Position numbers and translations under genes: made by a program. From Drosophila miranda (Eukaryota > Arthropoda > Insecta > Diptera > Drosophilidae), in NCBI RefSeq assembly GCF_003369915.1, contig NC_046675.1:15996001-16060000 (forward strand): a DNA stretch of 64,000 nt, read 5' to 3'. Under the pieces are notes generated by a model. The model was not told where the DNA came from. It did not search any database and saw nothing but the letters and a program-made list of their open reading frames with translations. This document shows, piece by piece, positions 12,001 through 26,376 of the stretch. Within the stretch, counting starts at the first letter, position 1. Every line of letters begins with the position of its first letter.

Positions 12001-15000
12001 CCAGAGAAGAGCCCAGAGAACTTGTGAAAGTGAGAAAGCAGCGGCAGCGGGAGCAACAGGAACAGGAACAGCCCCCCCCGACAATGTCATGACAGTTGCT
12101 GGACAGTATTCTAGCCCCATGTCTCACTGTATTACCAACAACCAGACCGCAGGCACAGAGCCAAACCAGCGATGACATGGCCAGGGCATACATACAGAGC
12201 AACAACAAAAACCAAAGATAGAGAAAGAAAGAAGGAAAAAAAAAAATAGACAGTCAGATGACAGGAAACGTGTCAGTGACTTAGTAGTGTGACTCGGCGT
12301 TAGTTTTGGCGCAGGGGAAAATGTAGCGTTAACATTTTTTCCGGCACTTTTCTTCTGTGGCACGCAAAGACCAGACCAGGCCAGGCCACACCGCACCACC
12401 GCATCGTCGACCCACACCGCAGCACATCGCAGCACAGAGAGCGATCTGAAACTCGAAAATGTCATTGACCAGTAAATGCCACCAGCCGGGGCCCCGTTCG
12501 TTGCCAGGTCCCGGGTTGCCAGGTTTCCCAGTTCGGTTGCCCACTTTTAGCCCACTCGCCTCGCGCAATTGCCGGCTGGTCTGGTCGGACTTTCTTTTGC
12601 CTTGCTCTCCTCTCTCTCCACTGCTTTACACTGCTTGGACTGTTGCTCAAGCGTAATGGGGTTAAAAGTGAGCTGAAGCGAATAAGTCAAAAAAAAAAAA
12701 AAAACAACAACAACAAAAAGAAAGAAAGAAGCATGAAAGACAAACTCCAGCTTAGTCGGAGCTCTCTCGAGACTTAGTTCCTTGCCCCATGACTCATCGT
12801 CGCTGCTATTTGCTAATCAATCATGACTAGAAATGATGTAATACGCGTTTTCAAATAACTCTGCAAGCCATTCCACTCCACTGCCCCACTCCCTGTGTGC
12901 ATTTTAATCGCCGCGATAATTGCTCGGTATTTTATCAGTGTGGAAGCTGATAGCCGCACAAGTTGGCAGCGCTCTCTGTAGCGGCGATTGCCGGCCGGCC
13001 TGCCCGGTGTGTTAATTGAGTGTTTTGCTTTTTGTTTTTGCACAAATAATCTATTTGGCCAACCAATACTCGTACTTTTGCACACACAAATGTGTACAGT
13101 GGGCACACACAATATCTAACAATTTGCACATTCAATTTGTGGTCCACTCAATGAAAGAGATTTCACTGTGTGCTAGAGTACCGCAAACCCTCTCTCCCTC
13201 TCCCCCTCCCTCTCTCTCTGTCTATTTACAAATCATTTTGGCACTCGAAGAAGCCGGCAGAAAAAATACATGCACAGAAAAAGAAATGGGAGCGAAGCTT
13301 TTGATACCCTGGTTGCCATGTCCATAAACTCGTATAAAATTTCATATCTGATTTAAACCCAATTTGGTTAAGCCTTACGGCTGATGCTTATCAGAAATAT
13401 ATAAATAAATATATGTATAAGCTTCTTTGCACGTAGTAAATACTTGAGCAAAATCATAATACTCTCTCTCAAAGAGTACAACAATGGGTCTCACTCTCTC
13501 ACACACTCATTGATTTGCTCAACGAGGCGTCAACGGTCGCCGTCACCGGCTCTGCCGCTGTTGGTGGGTGGTTTTGTTGGTGTTGGGATGGTGTGTGTTT
13601 GTCCGTGCTTTTTGCCTCTTGCCAAAAGGCAAACAAAGAACGCAACGATGACATCAACAATTTCTAGCTGCGGCTCGGCTGGCTCTCATGTGAATTTTTG
13701 GCTTTGGATAATTGCAAAAAAGTGCGCAGCAAATGAAGAAATTGCACGAAAGTTGACGTCAACTTGTGCGATTCAGAGAGAAAGAGACAGCGAGTGAGAG
13801 AGTGCGACTGAGGGCAGGTAAAAGAGAGCAAAAGAAATCGAATTAAACACAAAAATCAAGTTCAACAGATGGCGTTGTATGTGGGCATTTGCATGAGCAG
13901 CAGGAGGAGTAGGAGGAGGAGAATGATCGCATAAGCAGGAGCGTAGCTGACTGTACGGTTGTTTTAGTATGAACAAATGGCCGGCTATAATTTTATACAG
14001 AGATCCGCACACAAGCGTACAAGACAATTTATAGAGTCGCAAATTTGTGCGCAAATACAACAAATCACTGGTATTGAGTCGTCCATGTCTTTGCCGGGCC
14101 TTCCTCCGCCTCTCCCCAACTGCTGCCGAGGCCGCTGCTGCTATGCGACATTCGACATTCAATGTTCGACGTTCGATGTACGCGACGTCCGACCGACCCA
14201 ACGGTTGCCGTTTGCTGCCACACATGGCTCGTTAGACAGCCAAAACTGGGCACCGCGAGGCACACGGGGGAAATGAGGCACACTCTCTAAGGAGGACGGA
14301 GGACGGAGGAGAGGCGACCACAGTGGCCATTAGGTTTGTACAAAAATGGAATGCAATTGACAGTCGCTGCGCAGGGTCTCTATCGGTCCGAACTGTCAAC
14401 CGTTTTTGGCCATGCACACGCATACACAAACTCATTCACTAACCATAAAAGTGTGTATATGTATGCACAAAATGATTATAATAATCAACCACAATAAAAC
14501 AGCTTAATGTTCCACTGTCTTGGGCCGTTCCCTTTTCATACGCACAATTCGCATTCGCCGCCGGCTGTCGGATGATCCATGATGTTCCATGACGACGCTC
14601 TTGATGATCTGATCATGGCATGGGGGAGGGGGCATACGCATTCTCATCAAAGGAGAGAGAGAGAGAGAGAGAGAGAGGCACAAACTCTCCAAATACAATG
14701 CCAAATAAAGCGAAAAAGTTTGCTCTTTGCATTTTTATTTGACTTTTGCATGTGTTCCCTCCCTTATGCGAGTGTGTGTGTGTGTGTGCGTGCGTAATGA
14801 AGTGTGGCTGCTGCTGCTGTTTTTGCTTTTGCTTCTATTGGCTATGTAATTTCTATTTTTAAATATGCGAAAGAAAAATTAGTGACAATTCAAAAGGAAA
14901 AGGAGAACATCAAGAGTGCGGGCAGCAGCGACCCAACCGATGCCCTGTAAACTGTGACTCATCCAGAAATTGCCAAATCCTCTCATCTCTATTTCATTCT

Positions 15001-18000
15001 TGTTTGCCAGCGAGTGGGAGAGAGATCGAGGGAGACACTAATATGCCCTGCAGGCTGCAGCGCTTCACTCACTCTTCCTCTACCTCTACCTCTCTCTCTC
15101 TTTCGTTTTCTCTGCCTATACTGCTTGGTTAACTGTGCCGCGGCAATTATGATGAGCAATAAATGTTGAAACCGTGTGGCAAGCCAGCAAGCAGGCAACA
15201 TGCAGTATGCCGCATGCAACTGGAGAGGAACACGCAACATGCAGCCAGCGCTGGGCGCATGAGCATATATTCTATTGTTTCCACCTTATTATTTTTTGTT
15301 TCTTTTTTGGTAGATGCAGCCGCGGCTCATGTGCTGCTGCTGCTGCTGCTGCTGCTGCACATCATTAATCTCCCAATGGTGATTAATGGAAAATGTTATA
15401 TGTATGTATTTTCATCATTCTTACACATAAAGTTACTGCCGCTGCTGCTGTGACTGCGCTGCAGTTGCACTGAGGCATGAAGCAAATCCACCTTTTGTGA
15501 ATTTTAATTAAGTTTTTTTGTGCTTTTTTACCCGTATTTGTGTACCCTTCTAATCAGAAGATCTGTTAGGAGCAAAGACAAACCCAGGGAACCCTGGACT
15601 TGCTTTGGGCGTTGGTCACTCTATTATTTCTATTTCTATTATCTTTGGTGGGGAGCGCCTTCCTCGCTCTCTCCTTCTGCACTCTCTACTCTCATATCAG
15701 TGCGGAAATGACTTAGGTCAAGAAAATGCACTGCGACATTTTCTCTTTTTGTGCTCTCATGTGTTTTCTTGTTGCTTTTCGTTTTCAGTTCACGGTTCAT
15801 TATGGGTTTTGCGCTTAGTCAGCCACTCGCTCGAAAAATCTCAATGAGTCGGCGGCCTTGTGGGGCGTGGTCATTCTCTTAATATAATTTTGGGCAATTA
15901 ACGATACACCGACTCAACGCCAACTCAGCCCCGGCTCGGACTCAATGAATTATGGCGGCGCTCTGGCATAAATAATACAAAAAATTAATAAACTACAATA
16001 AAAGAAAAAAGAACTAGATACAGCGCAAATTGTGTAGGAAAACCGGCAAACGGCCATGGCAACATTTTCGCAAGCCAGACGAAAAAAAAAAAGCACCAAA
16101 GATCTCAAGAAAAGAAATAAAGCAGGGCACAAACTGGCAAGAGTTGGACACAGACACAGACACAGCCATAGATACGGATACGGATACGTGAAGGGGGAGG
16201 GGGGGAGAGAAGAGGGATGGAGTCAAGACAACCGCCAACAAAAATTTGCGAAACCATGTTGCCACATGATAATCATAATGACGATGATGATGAGGTCGGT
16301 CTAGCTGGCTGGAGCGCTGTCTGAAGTGTTTTGCGGCTAGAGAGAAAGAGAAACAACAAAACGAATCATATCCAAAAGAATAGAAAGTTAATTATGTTTT
16401 ATAATTTTTGCCTTTTGCTTTTGTACTTTGGAGAGTTCCCAAGTTCCAAAAGAAAAGCCCAACGCGATGCCGCCAAGAGGATGATGATGATGTTGGGGCA
16501 TGTTCTCTCCTCCTCTGCGGTTGCTCTGTTGCCGATGGCATTTTCGCTCGGTTAAATATATTTTCGCTCCAAAATAAATATGAGAAAATCTGCCAATTTT
16601 TCCCCCCATTTTGTTTGTAATTTGTTTAGGAAACCACAAAAATGAAAATAACATAAAAATGTTCATGCAGAAAATTTATTAGATGGAACTTTTCTTTTTT
16701 TTCTTTCTTTGGATTTATGCAGAAAGTTTCGAGACTCGGCATTGGATTAGAAGGGAAAATGCGGAGGACCCCGAACCAGACCCAGACACAGGGCCCAAGA
16801 TAAAATGAAACTTTGAAGAGGCAAAAGTTTCGTTCACGGGAAACAGGACTTAGAGAAATAGGGAGATTATTATCTGGTGGCTCGAAAACCCAGGCTCTCA
16901 TAGGGGAAGCATTTCTGCACTTCTTGTAATTCCATTGATGTATCTATCGGATCCATAAAAAAAAAAATACCAAGTGCATTTTATTATTTCAATTAATTTT
17001 CTGTGAAGTTCGATGATAAATCAGTTCTCCCTCCAAATGGGATTGGGATTGGTAATGGGTTCTTGGCCAAGTGAAAGGCCAGATTGGTTTGCCCCAAAGA
17101 CAGAGCCAGTGCACACTCCCCTCTCCATAAATCCATTCGGTAATGTGATAAAGATGCACAGCTAAAGATACAGCTACATTTGCCAGTACGAAACAAAAAG
17201 GAAAAACAAGACAAGAAAATGCAATGTGGAAAAGCGACGGACATGAAATAGATTTAACTGCGGCTTGTTTTTGTTTTTGTGTTGTTTTTGGTTCTTTTGT
17301 GAAAGTATTCAACGGATACAGAATGTACCGAAAAGATACAATTACAAGAAGAAAGAAAGAAACGAAACCACATTGCAGTCATCCGATAGATACATTAGAA
17401 TGGAGCAGCAGCCGCAGCCGCAGCCGCAGCCATGAAATTGACTGGCTTTGTTGGCCAACAGTTGGACTCTCGGCCTGGCCATAAACCGAAAACGTTCCAA
17501 AGGAGGGTCCCTCTCCCCACCAATCAAAACGGTCTGCAGAGAGGAAGGGGGGGGAGGGTAGAGAGGGTATCTAGCAAATTCATAATAGTGCAAAATATGA
17601 GATACAAAAAGAGCATGAAACATGGGCCAAAAGAAATTGTTAATAGCACAAATGGTAATAAAACACCTGGCCAACAAACTTGGCTAGCACGAACATTGGT
17701 TTGGGGCTTCTGGGGCTCTTCTGCCATAGATACCCGTCGTACTTCTGCCACTTTTTATTTTATGAGTTCTTTAGCATTGGGGGCCCCCGAAGCTCTAGAC
17801 AAAGGCAAGGCGAGGCAAGGCAAAAAGCCTTGTGGCTAATGGCCAATGCCTTGGCGTTGGCTTTGGCTTTGGATTCACACTCTCTTCGGCGAAGATGTGG
17901 CTGTGGCTGGGGCTGTGGCCGGGGGGAAGTGCAATCATCTCTGGACAATTTGAAAGTTGGAGCTCCACTAAACCATCCATAGAAGCAGGCCGAGGCGACT

Positions 18001-21000
18001 CCCCACCCATTCCATCCATTCCATCCAGACCGTTCCGTTCCGTTCTGTTCTGTCAATTCCTATAGATAGATGTTGGCGAGGGCCCCCCAAAGCAAATGGA
18101 AGTCTCTTCTGTTATTAAATTTGACGTTTTGTTTGTGTCTTGGCTGGTTTCTGTTTCTGTATCTGTTTTTATGATTAATTAAAGTAAATTGACCCGCAGG
18201 TTGAGCCGCAGACCGGTCGAAACATTTTCCTCTATTCTCGGAATTTATTTTGCGCAATTTTCTTTTATGACAAACATGATCCATGACTCCAGGGCTCAAA
18301 CCCAGTCTAGAACTCCACATTTACTTTTATTTACGATCCATTTATCCACCCATATACCCGCCTCTCTCTCTATCTCTGCACGACTTGTGTGGCATTAGAA
18401 ATGGAATCCAGGCAGAGATAACTCGAACTATAAATAGCAGTTGGCCTTTCCTTCTAGAAGAAGTTATTATCAGGGAATGTTCATGGGATTTGGAGTGTGA
18501 TTAATTGCGGGGCAAGTGCTCTGCGATAACTGCGATAGGCGAAGGCCTGGCAGCGGCTAAAGGCAAAGGAACCAAAGCGATATCTAAACATTGCCAGCAG
18601 ATGACCAAATATTTTATTATACAAATTATGCGGAACCACTCTAAAAGAAAAGGTCAGGCACCCTACTCTGCTAAGCTGCTCTGTGAGAGAGCGCGCCAGG
18701 GGGGTTCATATATGTATTTAGCAGTATTCGTAGGAATTATAAATTGTTGAAATACAAATTAAATTATGATTTTTAATGTTAAATAATTACAAAATATTTA
18801 AAACATAATTTGAATTATTTTTTCATTCTTTTGGTTTTCTTTCGACTTTGGAAAACAAAATACATGTCATGTGCATGACGGCCACAGACTAAATCTCAGT
18901 CATCGGCTACATCGGCCGAGCTGGAATGGCTTTTGAGTGAAGCCCATGCTAAAAATATCGTCTACCATAGAAAAGTATGGGCGTTACGCATCTTAATAAG
19001 ACAGTCGAACTTCTCTATAACGAGCTTCAGTAGAACAAAGTTTTCTATATAGCGAATTTATTTCCAGAACACGGCAATTTTGTTAAATTTTCGAAGTTCG
19101 AAATCAGCGATGTTTCCCTATAGAGAGTATTTCTTTACTACGATTTTTTTTCTATGCCCGTAACTCGATCGCTTTCGATCTCCTTATAAAGAAATTATTT
19201 TTAAAATTTTTTTTGCGGTTTTCTACCAAAACAAGAGTGCAAATTTGTTTGGGAAAATCCCGAATTATTAAGGTGACATTAAAAATTGATCACCAACAGC
19301 TACGTTTCCATCAGTTCTCAGTTTTTAGGGGTAGAGGTTGGTATGGAGATTTAGTAGAGAGGGAGAGAGGATTATAGAGAGGCTTTCATGTCCGATTATA
19401 TTGCAAATAGTCAGTCTTATAGATAGAGATAGAGAAGGCAAAAGAATTCGCTGTAGCATTGGGCTACTTGGAGTTTTGAGTATTTGCTTGACGCAAACAA
19501 ATATTACGATATATTTTAAAGCAAAATAGGCTTACAAATATTTATTGTTACGGATATGATGAATTTTCCGTATAACGATTTGCTTTTTTTGTCCCCTTAA
19601 GATTCGCTATATGGATGTTCGACTCACGGTTCGCCTCCGATTCTATTCACGTCACGCCGATAAGGTTTGTTTTTGTCCTACGAATGACCTAATATTAGAG
19701 TACCGGTCAATAAATGCGTATATTTTCAATGATATTAGATAGTGATAGTGATTAGTCATAGTAGGAATGTAATTTGTAGGATTTGTGGCTCTAAAAAACC
19801 ACATCCCCTAAATCACATCCAAATCAAGCAAATGAATGCTTTTATAAACAACATTTGATCTTTCAGATCTTTATGTGAGTTTCCTTTCCATGTTTTCAGG
19901 TTTTTTTTATAGCACTAAATGTGACAAAATTATTTTAATTTCCAACTAAATTTAACCAGTTTAATGGCTCTACCAAGACACGAGGCCACAGCAGACTTGG
20001 TTCTCAGGTTTTACTATCCCAATCCTCTCTCCCTCCGTCTCTCTCTCTCTCTCTCTCTCTGTTCCATCAAGATGTTATTGTCGCCGAAAGAAACTGTTAT
20101 GTCTTGTTAGACATGCATTAAATCTCCATTCGAGAGCGGATGGGCAGCACTTGGAAGACAAATAGGTTCAGTTTAAGGCGGGTACCCAGCTCTGGCATGA
20201 AAACATCAATCTTGCGGATAGTTTTCCTCACCGAAAACATACGGAAGGGGCAGGGGCAGGGGCAGGGGCAGGTGCAGGTGCAGGGGCTGAGGCGGAAGAC
20301 AGATGAATGCAGTGAGTGGATCGTCGTTGGGATGGCCTCTTTCTGGAATGTCTTTCAATTAACAGCACACACACAACACTCTTTCTTTTTCGCAACTGGA
20401 TGGATGACACACCCCACTGGATACCAGCCCACTGCTTCAGCCTCGAAGCGATTAAATTCTATTTTTGTGCCGAGGGGAGACCTCTCTGGAGTTGGGGTCT
20501 GCCAGCTTGCCATCCTTGCCAGCCCAGCCAACCATCCGTCCATCCATCCATCCAATCCATCGCTGCAGGGGCCAAAAAACCAGGAACACAACTGAACAGA
20601 AACATGCACCCAGCGACATTTTGTCTCCCGTTTTGAATAATGATTTTTTCGTGTAAGTATCTCCTCTTACCCAGCTCCCTGCCCCCCCCTCCCTGTCCCC
20701 CTTCCTGTCTCTCTCTCTCGATCTTTGGGGTGTATGAAAAGCTATTGAACTTGGCACTTGGCAGAGGATTTTGCATTTTTATAAATACACTGACCAAGAA
20801 GAGGCAGGGGCAGCAGCAGCACCATCAGGAAGCACTGGCACTGAGTTCTATCTCAAAAGATGCAGCCAGCGAAAGTGCAGGGCGCTCATAAGTGTCGCCT
20901 CTCTCCGCGGAACGGGCAAAAGTACAGATATATATGAAATATATACATGTACATCGTGGATGGTGGATGGTACATGGGGAAAATGTAAATTTAGATAACA

Positions 21001-24000
21001 CATACAAATGCAGCGGCAAAAAGGCCGCACGAGATACTGTATCTGCCAGATACAAGCAAAGACTCTGCCTCTGACTCTGGCTGCCCCTGCCGTCTCTGCT
21101 GCTGCAAGCATTTTCTTTTGAACTCGAAATGTAAAATGCTGCAATTAATCGTCAAGTCGTCTCCGTCTGCCTGAGTTGGCCTGGGCCTCCTGGCCTGGAG
21201 GATTGGCAGCGTCGTCAAGTGCTCCTCCAGCCGTGTGTGCCTGCTTTTTGGCAATCAACTCCACAGTCAACCCACACAGCAGTCGCAGTGGCAGTGGCAG
21301 CAGCAGCAATCATATTGCAGCAAGAGATTTCTTGTCTTGTCTTGCAATTGTTCTGCTTTTTGGCTTTTTGGGGACGAAACGAGTTTCGCACAGATACATG
21401 CAGACATCCCCAGACATGTGGAGTTTTGAGATACACACATCGGTATCTCTCTCTCTCTCTCTTTCTCTCCTTCTGGCTGTCACTTAAGCGGTGTATACTT
21501 TTTTTTGTCGTTTTCCTTTGGGCGTCTGTCGATAGGTGGGCAGCAGCAGCAGCAGTGGAGTCTGGGTCTATCTATCTATCTGTATCTCTAAGCACTTGTC
21601 CTGTGTGGGCAGACAAGGTTGGGTGCCATTGCGCCTTCTTCGCGTAGGTTTCAAAAGTACGAGAGAGCGAACAAAAATCAGACCAGACCAGACCAACCGT
21701 TGCTTGCCCCACCGTCAAGCGTCAGGCGTCACTCAATTGCAATCGCATTCCCATAGTCATGGAGTGGCGCCTCGGCAAAAGCCACGTTGCATGAGTATCT
21801 ATCTATCTGTATGTGTGTGTGAACTAAATTACTATAGACAGAAAGAGAGTGAAGAAAGAAGCAAACTGCAATTTTAATTGAGCTAATAATCTTAATGGAT
21901 TTTTCAATTTAATTACAGGCTAGGCTCTGTGGCTCTGTGGCTCCGGGGGCTGTTAAGCCGAAAATCATTTTGTAAGTCTGGGCCATAAATTGCTGCTAGG
22001 CCTCCCCCAAAAGCCCCCTCCCCCCTCAACCAGCCACGTGCTGGGGTCAGGCCTTGGACTGCACAAATAAAAAGTAGCAGGCATCAAAATCGTGTTAATG
22101 GTATTCCAGCATGTATCTACGATTGGACATGGCAACGGATCTATGCAAATTTTTAGTGAATTTTCTCCTTTCAAAGACAAGCAAAATGCCATATATCTGG
22201 CACCAGAGGCGCAGGCTCTACGGTTGCACTGTTATGTGATTGTTTGCTAACAAAAACAGTTAAATATTCAAATTTTTTGTATGAAAGCAAGCAGTATTCA
22301 ATTATTTGTGGGTACTGTGGCGCTGGAGGACGACAAAGCACCGCAAAATTGGATATCTCCGTGCTTTCGGAACATTAAAATACAAATAAAATGTGAGCCG
22401 GGTATAAGATTAATAAAATGCATATGAGCGGCTTTCTAATGACTCTCTTAATTAGATCAAATTTTTGTCTTCATTATTGCATTTTTTCAGTCCGGCTATC
22501 CCTGGCTTGTCGTGTGTAAAACAATAAGGATACTTCTTGGCTATGCTTCGGCAAAAGCTAAGCTAAGCTAAAGGTACATCCTTCTTCTATAGACAGGGAA
22601 CTTATCGTGGTGTCTTGGTATTTAAATTGCCAGATTAATTTTTTAGAAGGTTCATTAGATTAGACTTTCGTCTAGTGGTTGCCCTGTAGAAACGATTCAG
22701 TGTGGTTTACAAACCAAAAGCCAATCCAGGAATACCCCTAATCTAAGCAGCACTCCCCTTGCTCAATTTCTGGAATGTACCTACATTTTATTTGCTAAAT
22801 AAATTCACTTTTGGAGGGTCACACATAAACACAATATATTGTACATATATATATGTTTTGCTCTGTTTTAAATTACGAGTGCGCTCAATTACAGTCGGGA
22901 AAAAAATAAAAATAATAATAATAATACTGTGTGGTGGCCTGACCAGACCAGAGCCGACCAGTTGTCATTCAAAGATTCAGTCTAAAACCCAATGATAATG
23001 CAGCAAATGGAAATGCAAATGTATGTAAATTGTATAAATTTTAATTGAACCGAAAAAAATGGTTCCAGACCAAATGTCATGCGAATTGTGTGAACTACAG
23101 CGTCGAAGCGATGCTCTAGGGAAAGTTTCTCTTCAAACAATACAAATTGTATTTTGTATTTTGTAATTGTAATTCTATGCGGCTTGCAATTGTAATTGTT
23201 TTTCTCCCATTGTGGGAATCGTAGACACCGACACAGACACCGGCGATAGGTCGGTAGGTAGACCTTTTTTCGAGCTGAGTCATAAGCCAGACGCGTGAAC
23301 AATTTTGCGCATTTATCAGTTCGTTGTTTGTCTACTTTTTAAGTGCATCTTCTCTCTCTCTCTATCTCTCTATCTCTCCATCTTTCCATCTATCTATCTT
23401 TCTATGTGTACATATGTGTATCGCCTTTCTCAAGCTTTGATTTTATAAATAGATTTGCGTGATTAGAGCAGCAGGAGAGCAAAGTGCAATGAATGCTGTT
23501 TTGTATGTGCCTCAGATATTCAGTGCTCCCGAAAGCTCTAGCAATCGTATCGATTATTCTTTAAGTGTTAGATTAAGTTAGCCCGAACGGACCTCATAGG
23601 CCAGTAAGGCCGTTGGTTATCAGGATAGGGGGGTATGAACCGTCACGGGAGTGCTTATCAGGTTTTAAAGTCGTCGAGAATCGTGGTATTTTTAGCAAAG
23701 GCAAGTAGTTCCTTAGGCGTCCTCCTAGAGGCATCTTCTAGTGATGCCAGGACCAGGGCGACCAGGAAGTTTTCGGACAGTTGCAGATGAGATGTTCCCG
23801 GGTTTCGATTACCATTTCCTACAACTGTCTTGGTTGTAAGCATCACCATGCTTTGTTGCATGTGCCGCAGCCAGACAGTGACCTGCAGTCCTTCCGTGGT
23901 AGGGGCAGTAGGTAATGACTGAGTTTTTTCTTATTAAAGGTAACAGGTGGAATAGAAAGCTGAAAGCTTATTAACAATAAAAGAATATTCAAAATATTGA

Positions 24001-25898
24001 AAAATCTCAAAGATTTCCCATCGTTGGGGACAGCCCCCCGACCTTTTAATGTTAGATTAACACGATTGCCCCTGGCTGTTGGCCGCGGAGAGCACCTTCT
24101 GCTGCCAATTAACAGACAATCATCATGTTATCTGGCCATAAATCAATCAAAGAGCCCATTCACGAAACAACTTAATGACCACAAGTTGAAAACCACTTGA
24201 AAATTGTGTAGGGTCTCATTTTTCGTTGATTAAAAATCCCGCGCCCGGCGGCTAAATGGCTGCTGGTTTTTGTTTTGTTTTGTCTTTGTTTTTGTTTACA
24301 AGATCGGTGACAAACTGTCTGTTACGCTAATGTTGTTGTTATATGTGATTGCCGATAAATAAACAGTAATAATTGGCATGCGACACGGAACGGAATCGTA
24401 TCAAAGCAAAGCAAAGCAGAAGGAAAGGGAAGACGTGGCGTGCGCCAAAGCAGAGTAATAATAAACAACAAATAGAAGGGCTGGCAAAGTGTCCGAAATT
24501 GTAGATACCCCTCGCTGCGTGTCAAACATCTGGTCAAAAACATCATGGCCCCTGCGCAGGACGAATTGGGTGGCAGGGAAAGGAGAAGAGCAGAATGGTA
24601 ATAAATAACAAAAGAGAGACACAAAACGACACAAATCATTTTGATAAATATAGTAATATGCAAACAATGAAATGCATGCAGAAGGAGAATAAGAATAAGC
24701 AGAAGAGGGGGCAAAAGACAAGCGGCAGCCGCTTTCTTCAATCGTTTTGTCTGCAGGCGTAAGCTACACCCAAAGCACAACTCCCACAGGAAGTGGCCGA
24801 TGCCGATAGCAGCAACAGCAACAACAACAACAACAACAACAATGCCCAAAGCAAGACAAAGAAGAAAACACACATAAAACAAATATAAAGAGAATCATAA
24901 AAATCGTATACACATGCAAGCGAAAACCGTATATGACCCAATTAAGTGAACCCAAAAGCTCGTCTCTCTCTCACTCCCCTTCTCGCTCTCTCGCGCCTAC
25001 TCGTTGTCTAGCTATCTCTGTCCGTTTGTCTGTGTGCAGCTGTTTTTAGTGTTGTTGTAATTATGAAAGCGTGCATATGCATCGGTGCATGTGTGTGTGT
25101 GTGTGTGTGTGCATTGGAGCTGGAATTTGCAACGAAGCGAAAAGGTTGCCAGCTCTTGCAGAAGTTGGCAACGCCATTTACTGTTACGCTTTTTGTTGTT
25201 GCTGCTGGCCATGCAGATTGCAGCCAGCCAGCCAGCCAGTCTGAGAGCAGAGAGCAAACAGAGCAACGAAAGAGACAGAGAGAGAGAGAGCCAAAAGGTT
25301 CAGTGGAGTACATACAAGAATGCATTTGACCAAAATATTCCAATTGGAACGGAAATCCAACAAAAAGAGACATAAAAGGTGGAAGCCCCAAAAAATGGTG
25401 ACAACAATATTTAAGTGCTTATTCGAGCCGGGTCAACAGCTTTAAGTGCTACACACACAGACACACAACAAAGGCAATAAAGAGAGGATGATGGCCAAAA
25501 GGCAAATGGCCAACAACCCCCTTGGGGCCTCCCTTAATTATTTCAAATCGGAATTTAAAGTATTAAAACACATTCGCACACATGCGCGCACTCAGAGACA
25601 AAGGGAAAACCCCACCCAAGAGCATGGCTCTAACCTTAACACCACCAAATATGTACTCGCTCCGCTCTCTGGCAGGGGCAGGGGGCAGGGGGAAGGGCGA
25701 AGGAAACACTTGCGTGTCCTGTTGAGTGTAAAAATTGAGTGGCAGTCGAGACCCGACCCGACCCGGGCCGGGCCGGGCCGGCGGCACGACTGCTGCAACC
25801 ACTACAGGAGAGTGCAGAGCAATAGAAGGAGAGCGCATCAAGGAGAATGAGAACCAGAACGAGGGCGAGGACATGACCGAGCCAGCGGAAACATCGCA

Positions 25899-25938
<40 letters not shown>

Positions 25939-26339
25939 AGACGGAGACGTTGTTCGACGCGTGAGCGAGTTAACGGTACACACCCCAGGCTCGTAGAAGT
26001 GCAATAACGACAGTAAAGGCTCAATAAATGCAACCACTTTCTGTGAAAAATTTAATTATAAACAAATATTCGACAGCAAACACATTTCTATCACTCCCAC
26101 TTTCCGCACCGCCACCCCCCCGACCGACAGCAATCTGCAACTGTTTCACTGTGCGACCAGACAAAGGGCAAATGGAGGGGTCACGGCACATGCACTGCCA
26201 GGAGCTGTACAGAGAGGACAAAGAAGTATACCAACAAATTTAATGATTTCTCTTTTAGGCGGGCCAGGTGAGGCGCGCAAAGGCAGGCAGGGCAGGAACG
26301 GAAGCAAGACAGGAAAAATTAACACACATACTGGTACTG

Positions 26340-26376
<37 letters not shown>

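Noticed and set aside
24322-24955. Minus-strand ORFs rich in Leu/Val/Cys in the Map205 intron
   Set aside because: Produced by a CAA microsatellite and flanking simple sequence; no membrane-protein family pattern or splice partners.
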